A stretch of 64,000 nt of DNA from Desulfonatronovibrio magnus (GTDB lineage: Bacteria; Desulfobacterota; Desulfovibrionia; Desulfovibrionales; Desulfonatronovibrionaceae). The stretch lies in assembly GCF_000934755.1 (NCBI RefSeq), contig NZ_KN882175.1, positions 210,456 to 274,455 on the forward strand. The letters are read 5' to 3'. Position numbers and translations under genes: made by a program. Position 1 is the stretch's first letter. Every line of letters begins with the position of its first letter. Shown here in pieces: positions 1 through 8,392 of the stretch. Below the pieces are notes generated by a model, which saw nothing but the letters and a program-made list of their open reading frames with translations, did no database searches and had not been told where the DNA came from.

Positions 1-356
1 ATGGGCATCTTAGCTTTAACAATTTTGTGATTTCCAAATGAGGTCTCTACGTTCACATCCGGAAAAGCACAGTTGTCAGGATCATGAGTTTTTCCTTCAG
101 CCAGACCAAGAGAACCATAATTATACCCCTGAATTCGCAGAGAGTTATAAGAAACACCTACATGAGTGATATTATCACTGCCTGCTGTCACTTTTCCATA
201 GCTTCTTGGATATAAAATTTCCCTGCCCCTGAGACTTGACAGCCAGACTTCACACTTACCAGCACAATCAGCACGGCATAGTGTGCAAAGTCCTGATTCA
301 GCAGGATTCCCCCTGTTCACTGTTCCCAATACATCATTGCTTTTAGAAATTTTCAC
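1..356 (-). CDS. FMN-dependent glutamate synthase-like protein, N-terminal part (runs off left edge)
   Basis: An open frame starts at a GTG (354-356) preceded by a strong AGGAGGG Shine-Dalgarno and stays open to base 1, giving about 118 residues. The N-terminus has a cysteine cluster (GLCTLCRADCAGKC) followed by YPRSYGKVTAGS and THVGVSYNSLRIQGYNYG. I recognise these as the start of the GltB-like FMN-binding glutamate synthase family (COG0069 type) of anaerobes. The family transfers amide nitrogen to 2-oxoglutarate or acts as a related FMN oxidoreductase; the clustered cysteines suggest an Fe-S centre. The rest of the gene lies outside the window, so integrity cannot be judged. It is the last conserved gene before the accessory region to its right. 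Confidence 0.68.
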   Translation of the reverse strand, partial: MKISKSNDVLGTVNRGNPAESGLCTLCRADCAGKCEVWLSSLRGREILYPRSYGKVTAGSDNITHVGVSYNSLRIQGYNYGSLGLAEGKTHDPDNCAFPDVNVETSFGNHKIVKAKMP

Positions 357-1493
357 CCTTCCCTCCTGTTTGCATTATTGATAAAAATTACCAGATCCAG
401 TTTCCATTGTCTGTTGAATCATATTCCACAAGTCATACAAGTAACTACAATCGAATATCCAATAAATTTAGAATATTATGGCTTTGCCATACAGATTGCT
501 TCGGTCGCTTAGGCACCTTCGTGGGTGACAGATTTTGAGCAACTACATCTGTAACACCTCATGTGTCATTGCGAGCGAGTCTTCGAGCGCGGCAATCTCT
601 AACGTGCTAAGGATATTTTCCTCTTTTTTTGTGGCTCCAGCCAGTTTTTGAAGAAGCGGCTGGAGCCGCAAGAACTAAACGTCCCCAGGCTGGAGCCTGG
701 GAACGAGGTGTATAAGTTACTCACAGGTTCGGCCCCGGGCCGCCCGGGTGAAGAGCTTCTAACTATAAACTACAACATTTTTGTAGAATAGGGAAACATT
801 GTGATAAATTTCTTTTTTTGATTAGCTAAACACTTTCAGAAAACTGCATTTTAGAGCAATGATTGCAATATGGGCTTTTTTGAAGACCTGGATGCAGGTA
901 TTTTTTCGATTGTGTATCTTCTGCTGGAATTCAGTCTGATTATAGACTTTTCACCAAAGGCTGGATTAGAAACAAATGAAGATTCATTTATTTTGAATAC
1001 TGGCAAATCAAGGCTTGACAATTCAGGCAGGACTGAACTTTTTTCTGAACATGCACGTATAGTCTGCTATACAAAAACCTTCATCTTAACTGCTTAATGT
1101 TATGAAGCTCCCATAAGCTGATATGCTACTAATATCTCTCTTCTATCTAAAACTTTCTGTGTTTCCTGGTTCAGTTTGTATCGTTGTGGCTGATGCCTGG
1201 TCAATATAGATATTAGACATTTTTGGCATATGAGAATTAATCATATTGATTTTTTAAAAAATCTGTGCAATATTAGTTAGAGAGATAAATTTGTGTCACA
1301 AAGCCTACTTTCCAGATAAGTTTTCAGCTTAACCCACATGCCGCTACACATGAAAAACGCTAATCCTATTCAATTTTTTGAGTTCTTCCAGATATGCTCT
1401 TCAATTTTTATTAATCATTGTTTATGGCGAGTCTGTTTTAGACAAGAGCATGTAAGTTTTTTGAGCAATCATTTTAAGCACTGTTAAGTTGAG
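357..1493. other. Gene-poor region with repeat fragments
   Basis: No convincing coding sequence is seen on either strand over about 1.1 kb. The left half holds one copy of a dispersed intergenic repeat (about 478-765), including a GC-rich palindromic tail. A 75-codon frame at 870-1097 has no recognisable motif and is not called. The region is AT-rich and looks like eroded DNA at the edge of an island. Confidence 0.5.
478..765 (+). repeat. Dispersed intergenic repeat family R4, copy 1
   Basis: This copy runs from a GCCATACAGATTGCTT motif, through a TGCGAGCGAGTCTTCGAGCG core, to a GTTACTCACAGGTTCGG tail with GC-rich palindromes. The same order is found at 48185-48385 and, inverted, at 20470-20690. 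Within this copy extra hairpins flank 625-705 (GGCTCCAGCC / GGCTGGAGCC and CCAGGCTGGAGCCTGG). No coding potential is seen. Confidence 0.8.
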
Positions 1494-1760
1494 GTGTTAA
1501 TGCTTGAAATCAGATTTGAACTTGGCGCTCAAATCCATCTGCCAGTAAATTCGAGGATACCGGCATATAAACTGAGAGACAAGCTGCGTTTTTATGATAA
1601 TCACTTCTGGTTTTTTCAGGAGTCTGTTACGACCTTGGAAGATATTTATGAAAACAAAATCGACGTACTGATTAACAACAGATTTGTTAATGAATTTGCG
1701 CTCAGTGATCTGAGGCTTCCCCCATTGGTTGGACAAAAAATGGGTCAAGTTAAGGTGTAG
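1494..1760 (+). CDS. Small unrecognised frame interrupted by the IS3 element
   Basis: An 88-codon frame opens 5' of the IS3-family element and its last codons are inside the element. If the element and one copy of the proposed GGA duplication are removed, the frame reads on only six codons past the flank (GTSIIT) before a stop at about 3020. I do not recognise the product (start MLMLEIRFELGAQ), and the opposite strand is also open over most of it, so it may be a non-coding remnant. Kept only because the insertion point falls inside it. Confidence 0.2.
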   Translation: MLMLEIRFELGAQIHLPVNSRIPAYKLRDKLRFYDNHFWFFQESVTTLEDIYENKIDVLINNRFVNEFALSDLRLPPLVGQKMGQVKV

Positions 1761-1813
1761 GCCACTGGTTTTTTTCAAGGGCAGGAACCCCCATGGGGGT
1801 TCCTGGGATCGCA

Positions 1814-2686
1814 TCAGTTAATTCGTTCTTTGTCAAATAAATATGCATGCTCTGGAGTCCTTTTCCCCAAGGAATCATGCGGACGTTCCTGATTATAAAA
1901 GAGAAAATAATTCTTCAAATTTTCGAAGGCACCTCGGCCATCACTGTAATTCTTGAGGTAGACCTCTTCGTATTTTACTGATCGCCAAAGACGTTCGATA
2001 AATATGTTGTCCTGGAAGCGACCTCGCCCATCCATGCTGATATTGATCTGGGCATCTTTTAGTCTGTCTGTATGTTTAGGGCTTGTAAACTGAGATCCCT
2101 GGTCAGTATTAAAAATATCCGGCTTGCTAATGCTCAGGGCTTCCTCAAGAGCCTCGAGGCAAAAGTAGACATCCAGAGAGTTTGACAGACGCCAGGATAA
2201 AACATAGCGGCTGAACCAGTCCATGATGGCCACCAGGTACAGAAATCCTTTATCCATTCTGATATAGGTTATGTCAGCTGCCCAAACCTGATCAGCTCGG
2301 TTGATATCCAGATTACGCAACAGATACGGATATACATTATGTTCCGGATGTGGACGACTGGTGTGGGGTCCGGGCACTACGGCCATGATGCCCATCTTGC
2401 GCATCAGTCGCTCTACACGCTTGTGATTGACCAGCTCTCCCTGACTGCGTAACCAGTCAGTCATTCTGGGGCTGCCGTAAAACGGACGCCTTGTGTACTG
2501 TTCGTCAATCATCCGCATCAGGAGCTCATTGTAACTGTTGTCACGACACTGTTGATAATAATAAGAAGATCTGGGCAGTCCCAGAAGTTCACATTGCCTG
2601 CTAACAGGGATGAAACTGTTGTCAGGCTCAATAGCATGGCGCATATACTTAACCGAGCAGGCCAGATTTTTTTTTAAGCCAGTCAA
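1814..2686 (-). CDS. IS3-family transposase OrfB (DDE catalytic part)
   Basis: This is the catalytic half of an IS3 transposase with an HTH_21-like start (VSRQCELLGLPRSSYYY) and an integrase (rve) core. The DDE residues are visible in AADITYI, NTDQGSQFTS and NIFIERLWRSVKYEE. The C-terminus FYNQERPHDSLGKRTP is typical. It would be made as an OrfAB fusion by slippage in the A run at 2667-2675. The frame is full length and free of stops. OrfB lies in the +1 frame relative to OrfA rather than the usual -1 frame (see findings). Confidence 0.9.
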   Translation of the reverse strand: MTGLKKNLACSVKYMRHAIEPDNSFIPVSRQCELLGLPRSSYYYQQCRDNSYNELLMRMIDEQYTRRPFYGSPRMTDWLRSQGELVNHKRVERLMRKMGIMAVVPGPHTSRPHPEHNVYPYLLRNLDINRADQVWAADITYIRMDKGFLYLVAIMDWFSRYVLSWRLSNSLDVYFCLEALEEALSISKPDIFNTDQGSQFTSPKHTDRLKDAQINISMDGRGRFQDNIFIERLWRSVKYEEVYLKNYSDGRGAFENLKNYFLFYNQERPHDSLGKRTPEHAYLFDKERIN

Positions 2687-2936
2687 GTTCCACCTTGAGC
2701 TGGCCTATTTGCTGGTATAGCTGGGCTTCTATCTCCTCTTTTTCCTTGGTTCTTTTTTTGTGAGAACCATCGAAGAGTTCTGGAGTATTTTCAATGAGCT
2801 GCTTCTTCCATTTGGAAATTTGATTTGGATGAACTTTGTACAGGCTGGCCAGCTCAGCCAAGGTCTTTTCTCCCTTGTATGCCTGCAGGGCTACCTGGGC
2901 TTTGAAAGAAGCGCTGTGATTTTTTCGTTTGGACAT
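2649..2936 (-). CDS. IS3-family transposase OrfA (HTH DNA-binding part)
   Basis: A 95-residue HTH_Tnp_1 type protein (SASFKAQVALQAYKGEKT, LASLYKVHPNQISKWKKQL) followed by a leucine-zipper-like stretch ending LKVELDWLKKK. OrfA binds the element ends and, alone, usually represses transposition. It overlaps orfB by 38 bases, with a run of nine A residues (coding sense) at the overlap. Confidence 0.88.
   Translation of the reverse strand: MSKRKNHSASFKAQVALQAYKGEKTLAELASLYKVHPNQISKWKKQLIENTPELFDGSHKKRTKEKEEIEAQLYQQIGQLKVELDWLKKKSGLLG
2667..2675 (-). promoter_or_regulatory. Homopolymer slippage site in the IS3 orfA/orfB overlap
   Basis: Nine consecutive A residues on the coding strand sit in the orfA/orfB overlap. 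OrfA reads AAA AAA AAA TCT; orfB reads AA-T CTG. Joining the frames needs loss of one A or gain of two, as transcriptional slippage on long A runs can give. Ordinary -1 ribosomal frameshifting does not reach orfB. Confidence 0.55.
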
Positions 2937-3354
2937 TTTCCCTCCCGATTCCGGACTTGTGGATGTTCATAAAATCCACCTTAACTCCTTGTCCAGTTTT
3001 TGGGAGGAACTTCAATCATAACATGAACTTTTCCGGACACCGAGAGGCATATGCAAATTGCATAGTGATTGGACTTGTCTGGGAAAGGGGTTGCGGATGC
3101 TATATTTGGAAAAATGCAGTGACTTTTAGTATCAATAAGTTTAAGGTTTCGTATCAGAAGATCACCTTTCAGAACCTGACCCTTATAATTGTTGACACTC
3201 TGACTTATGACAATCAACAACCAGATGAGTATATAAATAATCGGGTACAATATACAGACTCGATTTATGTTTTGAAATAAGTGCTTATGAACTTTACCAA
3301 TAGAAAGCTTGGCAATTTTAGGATCGCTAAACTTCTTTCTGAGTATGTACGTAG

Positions 3355-3540
3355 GCTGAAACACTTTTAAGAGAGCTGGAAGCCCGTGGACACCACGATA
3401 TTCACGACATAACCCTTATGGCATTGAAAACTGGTATGCACTTTTCTGAAATTGCAAAGCTTGCCTGGGAGAACATTGACCTGTCAAACCTGATCATTAT
3501 TATAAATGACTCAAAGAGTGGCGAGGTTAGCAAAACCTCA
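3355..3540 (+). pseudogene. Tyrosine recombinase/integrase fragment
   Basis: After a TAG stop at 3352 the plus strand encodes LLRELEARGHHDIHDITL followed by MALKTGMHFSEIAKLAWENI and DSKSG. This matches the box I region of phage-type tyrosine integrases (TGMRxxEIxxLxWxxIDL), including E but with H in place of the usual arginine at the catalytic box (TGMHFSEI). No second half (HxxR, Tyr) follows: the frame runs into the antisense of brxL at 3540. It is a short internal remnant, probably of the integrase that brought the island. Confidence 0.7.
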
Positions 3541-5583
3541 CTCCCTGATAAAAGTCACCTCAAAGGCCTTGCAGGGGCGGTATTGCTGCAGGCGGTTGGC
3601 AAAGGTGAAGTGGTCATTCATATCATAGCGCTGGAATATATCTAAGCCCCGGTCCAGGCTGATTTTCCAGCCGTGGTCAGTAACTATGTGCCTGGCATGT
3701 ATAGAACCGGCAGCATTAAAGTTCCAGGTGAAACTTATCCCTATTGAATCTGCTGACTCCTTGATCTGGTCCAGAAACTGTTTCTGCTGATCCGGCTTTT
3801 GATCATCTTCTGAGGTGATAAGATGGACATTGCTTTCCTCTTCCTTGAGCTTGATTCTGGCCAGGGACTCAAGAAATTCCATAAAATTGCGGATCTGAAA
3901 AAATGCCCTGATATACGGATCTGTTACTGTAATCTTGCTTGCACCCTTAAGATAGGGGCCAAAAAGCCCTTCATAGGAAATGCCTCGCTGATTTTCCTGG
4001 ATAACTATGTGCTGCTCAGTAAGTTCCTGCTGGGGAGCCGTATCCTCTTGTGCTGACAGATCAGCAGGATCCCCTGAATCTTCAGGCTGCTCACTGACAT
4101 CGTTTTCACTCAGGGTGCGGTGATAGTATTTTGGATACTCACGTTCTTCCAGGGTTTTGACTGAATATTTCTTGTTGCTTTCATCTGTATAGCTGAAATT
4201 AACCCTGGCGTAAGTGGAGTCAATGCGCATGAGCTGGTCTTTGACCCGCTTGCGGCCCTCAACAGCAAAGTCCAGGATTTCCCGAATTTCTTCAGGAGTT
4301 GCCTGGCCATGAGGAAAAATAATCTTCATCAGCCCGGAAAAAGTCTTGTTAATAGCGTCTCTATCCCTGGTGGCTATATCAGACGACAGAGTATAAAGTT
4401 GTTTATATCTGTCTGAATAGTCATGGTTGCGCATGGCTCTCAAGATTTCAGCAAGATAATCTACCACGAATCCATAGCCGTCAGAAAACATCTCACCTCT
4501 GATTATGTCCACCTCCCAGCCGGGGATATAAAAATGAATCCGGTCCAGAAAAGCTGAATCATGATATTTTTCAGGCAGATCACAAAACAGGGCTTCGTGC
4601 TTGAGCATATAGGGAACAGTATGACTGGTATTGCCCACAAAGGTCATGGATGCTTCAGCTCCCAGAGTTTCCACACCTCTGGAGAAGGATTTATTGGCCA
4701 TGTAGTTCTTCAAAATGTCAACAAGGGCCTTGTTCACCTGTTTCTGCTTCCCGGCAAATTCATCAAAAGCCACTACATCCCAATAGCCTACCAGGCCGAT
4801 TTTGCCGCTTTGATTGTTGACAAAAAGCTTGGCCACAGTGACTTCACCCCCTGAGATAAGTATGCCATGAGGTGAAAACTCAGAATATATATGAGATTTG
4901 CCTGTCCCTTTGGGGCCAAGCTCAATAAGATTGTAATTTCGTTCGCAAAAAGGAATGAGACGAACCAGCTGGGTCAGCTTGCTGCGGCGCCCAAACATTT
5001 CAGGATTAAAACCAATGCTTTTCACAAGCAGGTCAATCCATTCCCGGGTGGTAAAATCCTTTCTTGTTTCTATATAATTGTCATAATCAAAATTGGATAG
5101 TTGAATGGGCTTGAGACTTGATAAAATCCACGGAGAGATCCTCTGATCTTCGGTAAACACATATTCTACATCAGCTATGCACCATACCCCACTGACCAGA
5201 AGCTTGGGATGACTCTTAACAGTCCCGGAATCAACCAGAACCTTTTTGATACCCAGATTAGAGAATTGAGCCTCATAGTTATCTGTCTTATCATTCAGGT
5301 CCACGCTGATCTTATCTATAACCTTGTGCCGTCCCTTTTCCTTGATTGTCGAACGGATAAGTCCTGCTTCGTTGCGATGGACATAATGTCTGGACAGAAT
5401 TTCCCTGACCGTATCAATACCGGACTGAATGCTGGCTTCGTCATCAGTGGCGCAGTACTGACCAAGCAGATATTCCAGAACATAAGTCGGCACAATGGCG
5501 TTGCCCTTGACTGTCTTGACCAGATCTTTGCGGACTACAAGACCTGCAAAAAGCTGACTGATTTTTTTATCCAGTTCCATCAT
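3538..5583 (-). CDS. brxL: BREX protein BrxL with AAA+ ATPase core and MIT_C-like C-terminal domain
   Basis: A 681-residue protein that looks full length. The N-terminal BrxL domain (KFxGLVVRKDL-like start, YVLEYLLGQYCATDDE) is followed by an AAA+ core with Walker A GPKGTGKS (223-230), Walker B VVAFDEFAG (about 270-278) and sensor FVGNTSHTV. An acidic/Gln-rich linker (about 490-533) leads to a C-terminal domain (534-681) that does not show a Lon Ser-Lys dyad. It resembles the PLD-like C-terminal domain of MITD1 (SYEGLFGPYL, DPYIR, HLITS, IHARHIVTDHGWKI, RGLDIFQ, RPCKAFEV). BrxL is the DNA-binding hexameric ATPase of type 1 BREX. It is the only intact-looking gene of this locus besides most of brxA, and an IS66-like MITE sits 46 bases upstream of its start. 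Confidence 0.9.
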   Translation of the reverse strand: MMELDKKISQLFAGLVVRKDLVKTVKGNAIVPTYVLEYLLGQYCATDDEASIQSGIDTVREILSRHYVHRNEAGLIRSTIKEKGRHKVIDKISVDLNDKTDNYEAQFSNLGIKKVLVDSGTVKSHPKLLVSGVWCIADVEYVFTEDQRISPWILSSLKPIQLSNFDYDNYIETRKDFTTREWIDLLVKSIGFNPEMFGRRSKLTQLVRLIPFCERNYNLIELGPKGTGKSHIYSEFSPHGILISGGEVTVAKLFVNNQSGKIGLVGYWDVVAFDEFAGKQKQVNKALVDILKNYMANKSFSRGVETLGAEASMTFVGNTSHTVPYMLKHEALFCDLPEKYHDSAFLDRIHFYIPGWEVDIIRGEMFSDGYGFVVDYLAEILRAMRNHDYSDRYKQLYTLSSDIATRDRDAINKTFSGLMKIIFPHGQATPEEIREILDFAVEGRKRVKDQLMRIDSTYARVNFSYTDESNKKYSVKTLEEREYPKYYHRTLSENDVSEQPEDSGDPADLSAQEDTAPQQELTEQHIVIQENQRGISYEGLFGPYLKGASKITVTDPYIRAFFQIRNFMEFLESLARIKLKEEESNVHLITSEDDQKPDQQKQFLDQIKESADSIGISFTWNFNAAGSIHARHIVTDHGWKISLDRGLDIFQRYDMNDHFTFANRLQQYRPCKAFEVTFIRE

Positions 5584-5629
5584 AGTTAGTGCCTGTTCCC
5601 TGCTTTTCGATTGAAAAGGGATAAATTGT

Positions 5630-5855
5630 GTAACTGTTCACTATATTGGCAGCCTCTGCCCAATTTGGTTTTCTTTTGTTGCAAACTCCCGGCTTGAGCC
5701 CGTAAGCCAAAATCATTATGTTTTCCAATAGCCGGGAGACAGTGTTTTCGCCATGCTTTTGGCTAACGGGCTCAAGGCGGGTCAAACAAGCAACAATGCG
5801 AAAAGCCAAACAGGCCAGAGGCTTGATCCAATAAAAAAATGTGTTGAGCAATTAC
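5630..5855. mobile_element. IS66-like MITE (226 bp, long imperfect inverted repeat)
   Basis: The element begins GTAACTGTTCAC and ends (read inward) GTAATTGCTCAACAC. It is flanked on both sides by a perfect 8-bp direct repeat TAAATTGT (5622-5629 and 5856-5863). GTAA termini and an 8-bp duplication are the hallmark of the IS66 family. The two halves are imperfect inverted copies of about 100 bases (AGCCTCTG, CTTGAGCCCGT and AGCCAAAA are shared), so the transcript could form one long hairpin. No transposase is encoded. It lies between the pglZ remnant and brxL. Confidence 0.8.
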
Positions 5856-5880
5856 TAAATTGTCATGAAAATACAGATCA

Positions 5881-7392
5881 TCAAAAATCAAAATCGCTGG
5901 TAAATGATCTTCTCAGTATGTATCTGAGGGACTTATAGTCTTTGTAATGACTGGTTCCAGAAACTTTTTCCAAAAGCTTGAGTATCACTTCCTGATTGTT
6001 AAACTGATCAGCCTTGCTGGTCAGCAGGAAGCGAACCTTTAGTTCCCGATCTCTTGGATTATCCGAGACAATATCAAATGAAAGATCATGAGAATCGGAA
6101 ATGAGTTCGCATTCAAGGGTATATATACCCGCCCTGAGATTTCTGGGCCGGACTTTGTCACTTACCGGATTTTCCTGATAAAAGCCCACTGCAAGCTGTC
6201 CAGAAGTAATGATATTCCCGGCTCCGGCAAGAATATTCACACTTACTGCGGAAATATTGCTTTTACGCTTTTTGTTCACCTTGAGGACAGGCACAACAAC
6301 TTCCTGCAGGGCTGCACCACCGTGCACAAATCTGCTTCCAGAACCTCTTAAGCGCAGCCGGTTAATGGATCTGGGTATCTGTATCTCCACATCCCCATCA
6401 AGCTTCAACAAGGATGATGTAAACTTGTGCAGCCCAGGAGCATCCTTTAGACCTTTACCCAGCACAAATCTTCTGTCCCTGAAAAATATTTCATCACCGC
6501 AGGCAGCACTTCCTGAAAAATCACTCTCCTCAATGGGCCGGTCCTGATAGATAAAGCCATGGTCGGCAGTTATGATCAGATTGCTGGCGTTGGCTCCTGT
6601 CATCTTTTTTATGAGCCTGATCATGTCCTCCAGGGTTTTTTCAACAGCCTCAAAAACCTGATCTTCTGACTCTCTCTTATCGCCTGCAGCATCTATCCGG
6701 TTATGATAAACATAAACAACATCATTTTCCCGGATCAGGATTCTGCAGTCATCACCCTTCATGGCCATAAATTCATCAGCCTTGAGTGCGGCGGCCCGCT
6801 TACCCCCCATCTTTGCCAGATGAAGGATTTTTGTTCTATTAACAAGCCCAACAGAACTTTGGCCATCAACCAGCACGGCAGAGGTCTCATTTTCAGCCAA
6901 GGCCAGTTTTCTGTGAGGCAGAAGGGCAGCCATACCCATCTGGGTATAGCTTGGGAGCATGGTCAGCATAGGTTCCAGCTCAGCTTCATAGCGGTCCTGC
7001 TGACGGATAAGGCTTAAAAGTTCTTCGCCTATTTCGTAGCGCAGGGCATCTGAGATGATTACACAGACCTTGAGATCTTTTTCCAGAAAAGGAACTTCCA
7101 GAAAGCGACGGAAAAATTCATCCTGGCGAAAATACGGCCTTGCCTCCCATTGAGAGGCAGCGTCAACATGAACTTGCCACTGATCATTCAGCTTGAGCAG
7201 GTAGCCATTGGAGTAAAAATTATCTATCTGTTCAGCCAAATCCTTCATTAATGATGCATGGCCTGGTGGTTTCAAGGCCCATAATATCTTCAAGTATTCT
7301 GTCCACATTTTTTCCATATGATTCAGCAGGCTTTTGTGCTGACATGCCTTCCTTATCAAGACTGAGCAGAAAAATATTTTCCGGTTTGACAT
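5881..7392 (-). pseudogene. pglZ: BREX PglZ (BrxZ), N-terminal part deleted
   Basis: The C-terminal half of the PglZ alkaline-phosphatase superfamily protein is present: VCVIISDALRYE (about 109-120), LPSYTQMGMAALLPH, IITADHGFIYQ (273-283) and FVHGGAALQEVVVP (about 355-368) carry the expected metal-binding Asp/His residues. Type 1 PglZ proteins are about 830 residues; here homology begins only near 7260. Upstream codons are the AAA ATPase gene read out of frame, so the first ~45 residues are not PglZ. An internal deletion therefore fused the end of the AAA gene to the middle of pglZ. The catalytic half could still be made if a start such as 7317 is used, but BREX function is unlikely. Confidence 0.85.
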
Positions 7393-8380
7393 GGGTCAGT
7401 ACATGGGGTGAGTGAGTTGAAATAACAAACTGACAGTTGGGGAATGCTTCCGTTAGTCGGGGCACAATAAGGCGTTGCCATTTTGGATGAAGGTGCAGAT
7501 CAATTTCGTCAATTAGGACGACTCCTTTTCCATGCAGAGGGTCGTCTAAGTTAGGGTTGGCTATGGCCATTCGTCTGGCCAGATCCCCAACCATGGCCAT
7601 AAGGCATTTTTCACCGTCAGAAAGCTGATTGACAATAAGAGCCTGGCCATTTTTTTTGACTTCCATGCGCAAAGGGTTTCTTCTTACGGCAAGATCTGTA
7701 AGCTCAGGCATAAAAATACTCAGGGCCTTTCGTACTGATTCTAATTGACGATCTGGAAATGATAATTTGTTTGGTTCATTAAATACATCTTATATTTCAG
7801 GATGGCGTCGCATCTCATTTTCCAGGTCTTCCCTTTCTCTGAACCATTCAAAAAAGGTCCTGAAATTTACCCCGCCTGTGAGAGATTCTTCATAGGCTGC
7901 CAGGAGATTGAATTTATGTTTTGATCTGATTCTCAGAGGAATATCCAGTACTGCTCTGTTTACTGGGTAATAGACCATAATGGGCAAATCGGTATTTTCA
8001 CTTTCCTCAGTTATACGATCTTGTATATGTTTAGTATGTTCATTTAGTTCATTAAAATCAGAACGCTTCTTCAACTTGGAATGTCCCTGACGAGACTTGA
8101 CAATCTTCCATTTGATATCCTGGCTCTTATCGCTGCATGCAATATTCAAAGAGGCAACAGACTTGCCGTTCATTATATCGCTTTCAGTAATGGGGCGGCC
8201 TGATGATCCTGAGTGCTTGACCCGGTTCACAAACCAGGAAAGCATGATCGCAGCCGCATCCAGCACACTGGACTTACCCGAACCATTGACTCCCACAAAG
8301 ACATTCAGCTGGTCATGAAAGTCCAGACTCAGGGACTCAGCGCCGCGAAAATTGGTCAAAAGCATATTTTTTATATTCAT
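7232..8380 (-). pseudogene. BREX-associated AAA ATPase with in-frame stop and deleted C-terminus
   Basis: The frame starts 12 bases after the pglX stop with a GAGGACA ribosome-binding site. It is an OLD/RecF-like AAA ATPase: Walker A GVNGSGKSS (30-38), then ABC-type signature QLSDGEKCL, Walker B GVVLIDEIDLHLHP and H-loop ISTHSPHV. A TAA at 7790-7792 interrupts it; the frame continues unshifted on both sides (HPEI-stop-DVFNEPNKLSFPDRQ), so this is a point nonsense change, not a frameshift. After MGLETTRP (about 7265) the sequence switches to pglZ, removing the last ~50-100 residues. Similar ATPases accompany some type 1 BREX loci between pglX and pglZ; their role is not settled. Confidence 0.82.
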
Positions 8381-8392
8381 AAAAATGTCCTC

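Larger units (their letters stand above)
1734..3002 (-). mobile_element. IS3-family insertion sequence (about 1.27 kb)
   Basis: It contains overlapping orfA and orfB of an IS3-family transposase on the minus strand. Imperfect terminal inverted repeats can be aligned: CAAAAAATGGGTCAAG then TTAAGGTG at the left end, and CAAAAACTGGACAAGG then AGTTAAGGTG read inward from the right end. With these ends a 3-bp duplication GGA (1731-1733 and 3003-3005) flanks the element. An alternative end at the TGG motif (1741 and 2995) is possible and then leaves no duplication. Length and organisation fit the IS3 family; subgroup not assigned. Confidence 0.82.

Noticed and set aside
870-1097. A 75-codon frame in the left gene-poor region
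   Set aside because: No ribosome-binding site of note, no motif, and the opposite strand is also partly open; not distinguishable from chance.
3418-3645. A 75-codon plus-strand frame that could be called a gene
   Set aside because: Only the part before 3540 resembles an integrase; the rest is antisense to the brxL 3' end, so it is treated as a gene fragment.
7232-8380. The AAA ATPase as a separate defence system (Septu, retron or OLD type)
   Set aside because: It lies between pglX and pglZ remnants in the same operon with tight spacing, and no nuclease or reverse transcriptase partner remains, so BREX accessory is the simpler reading.
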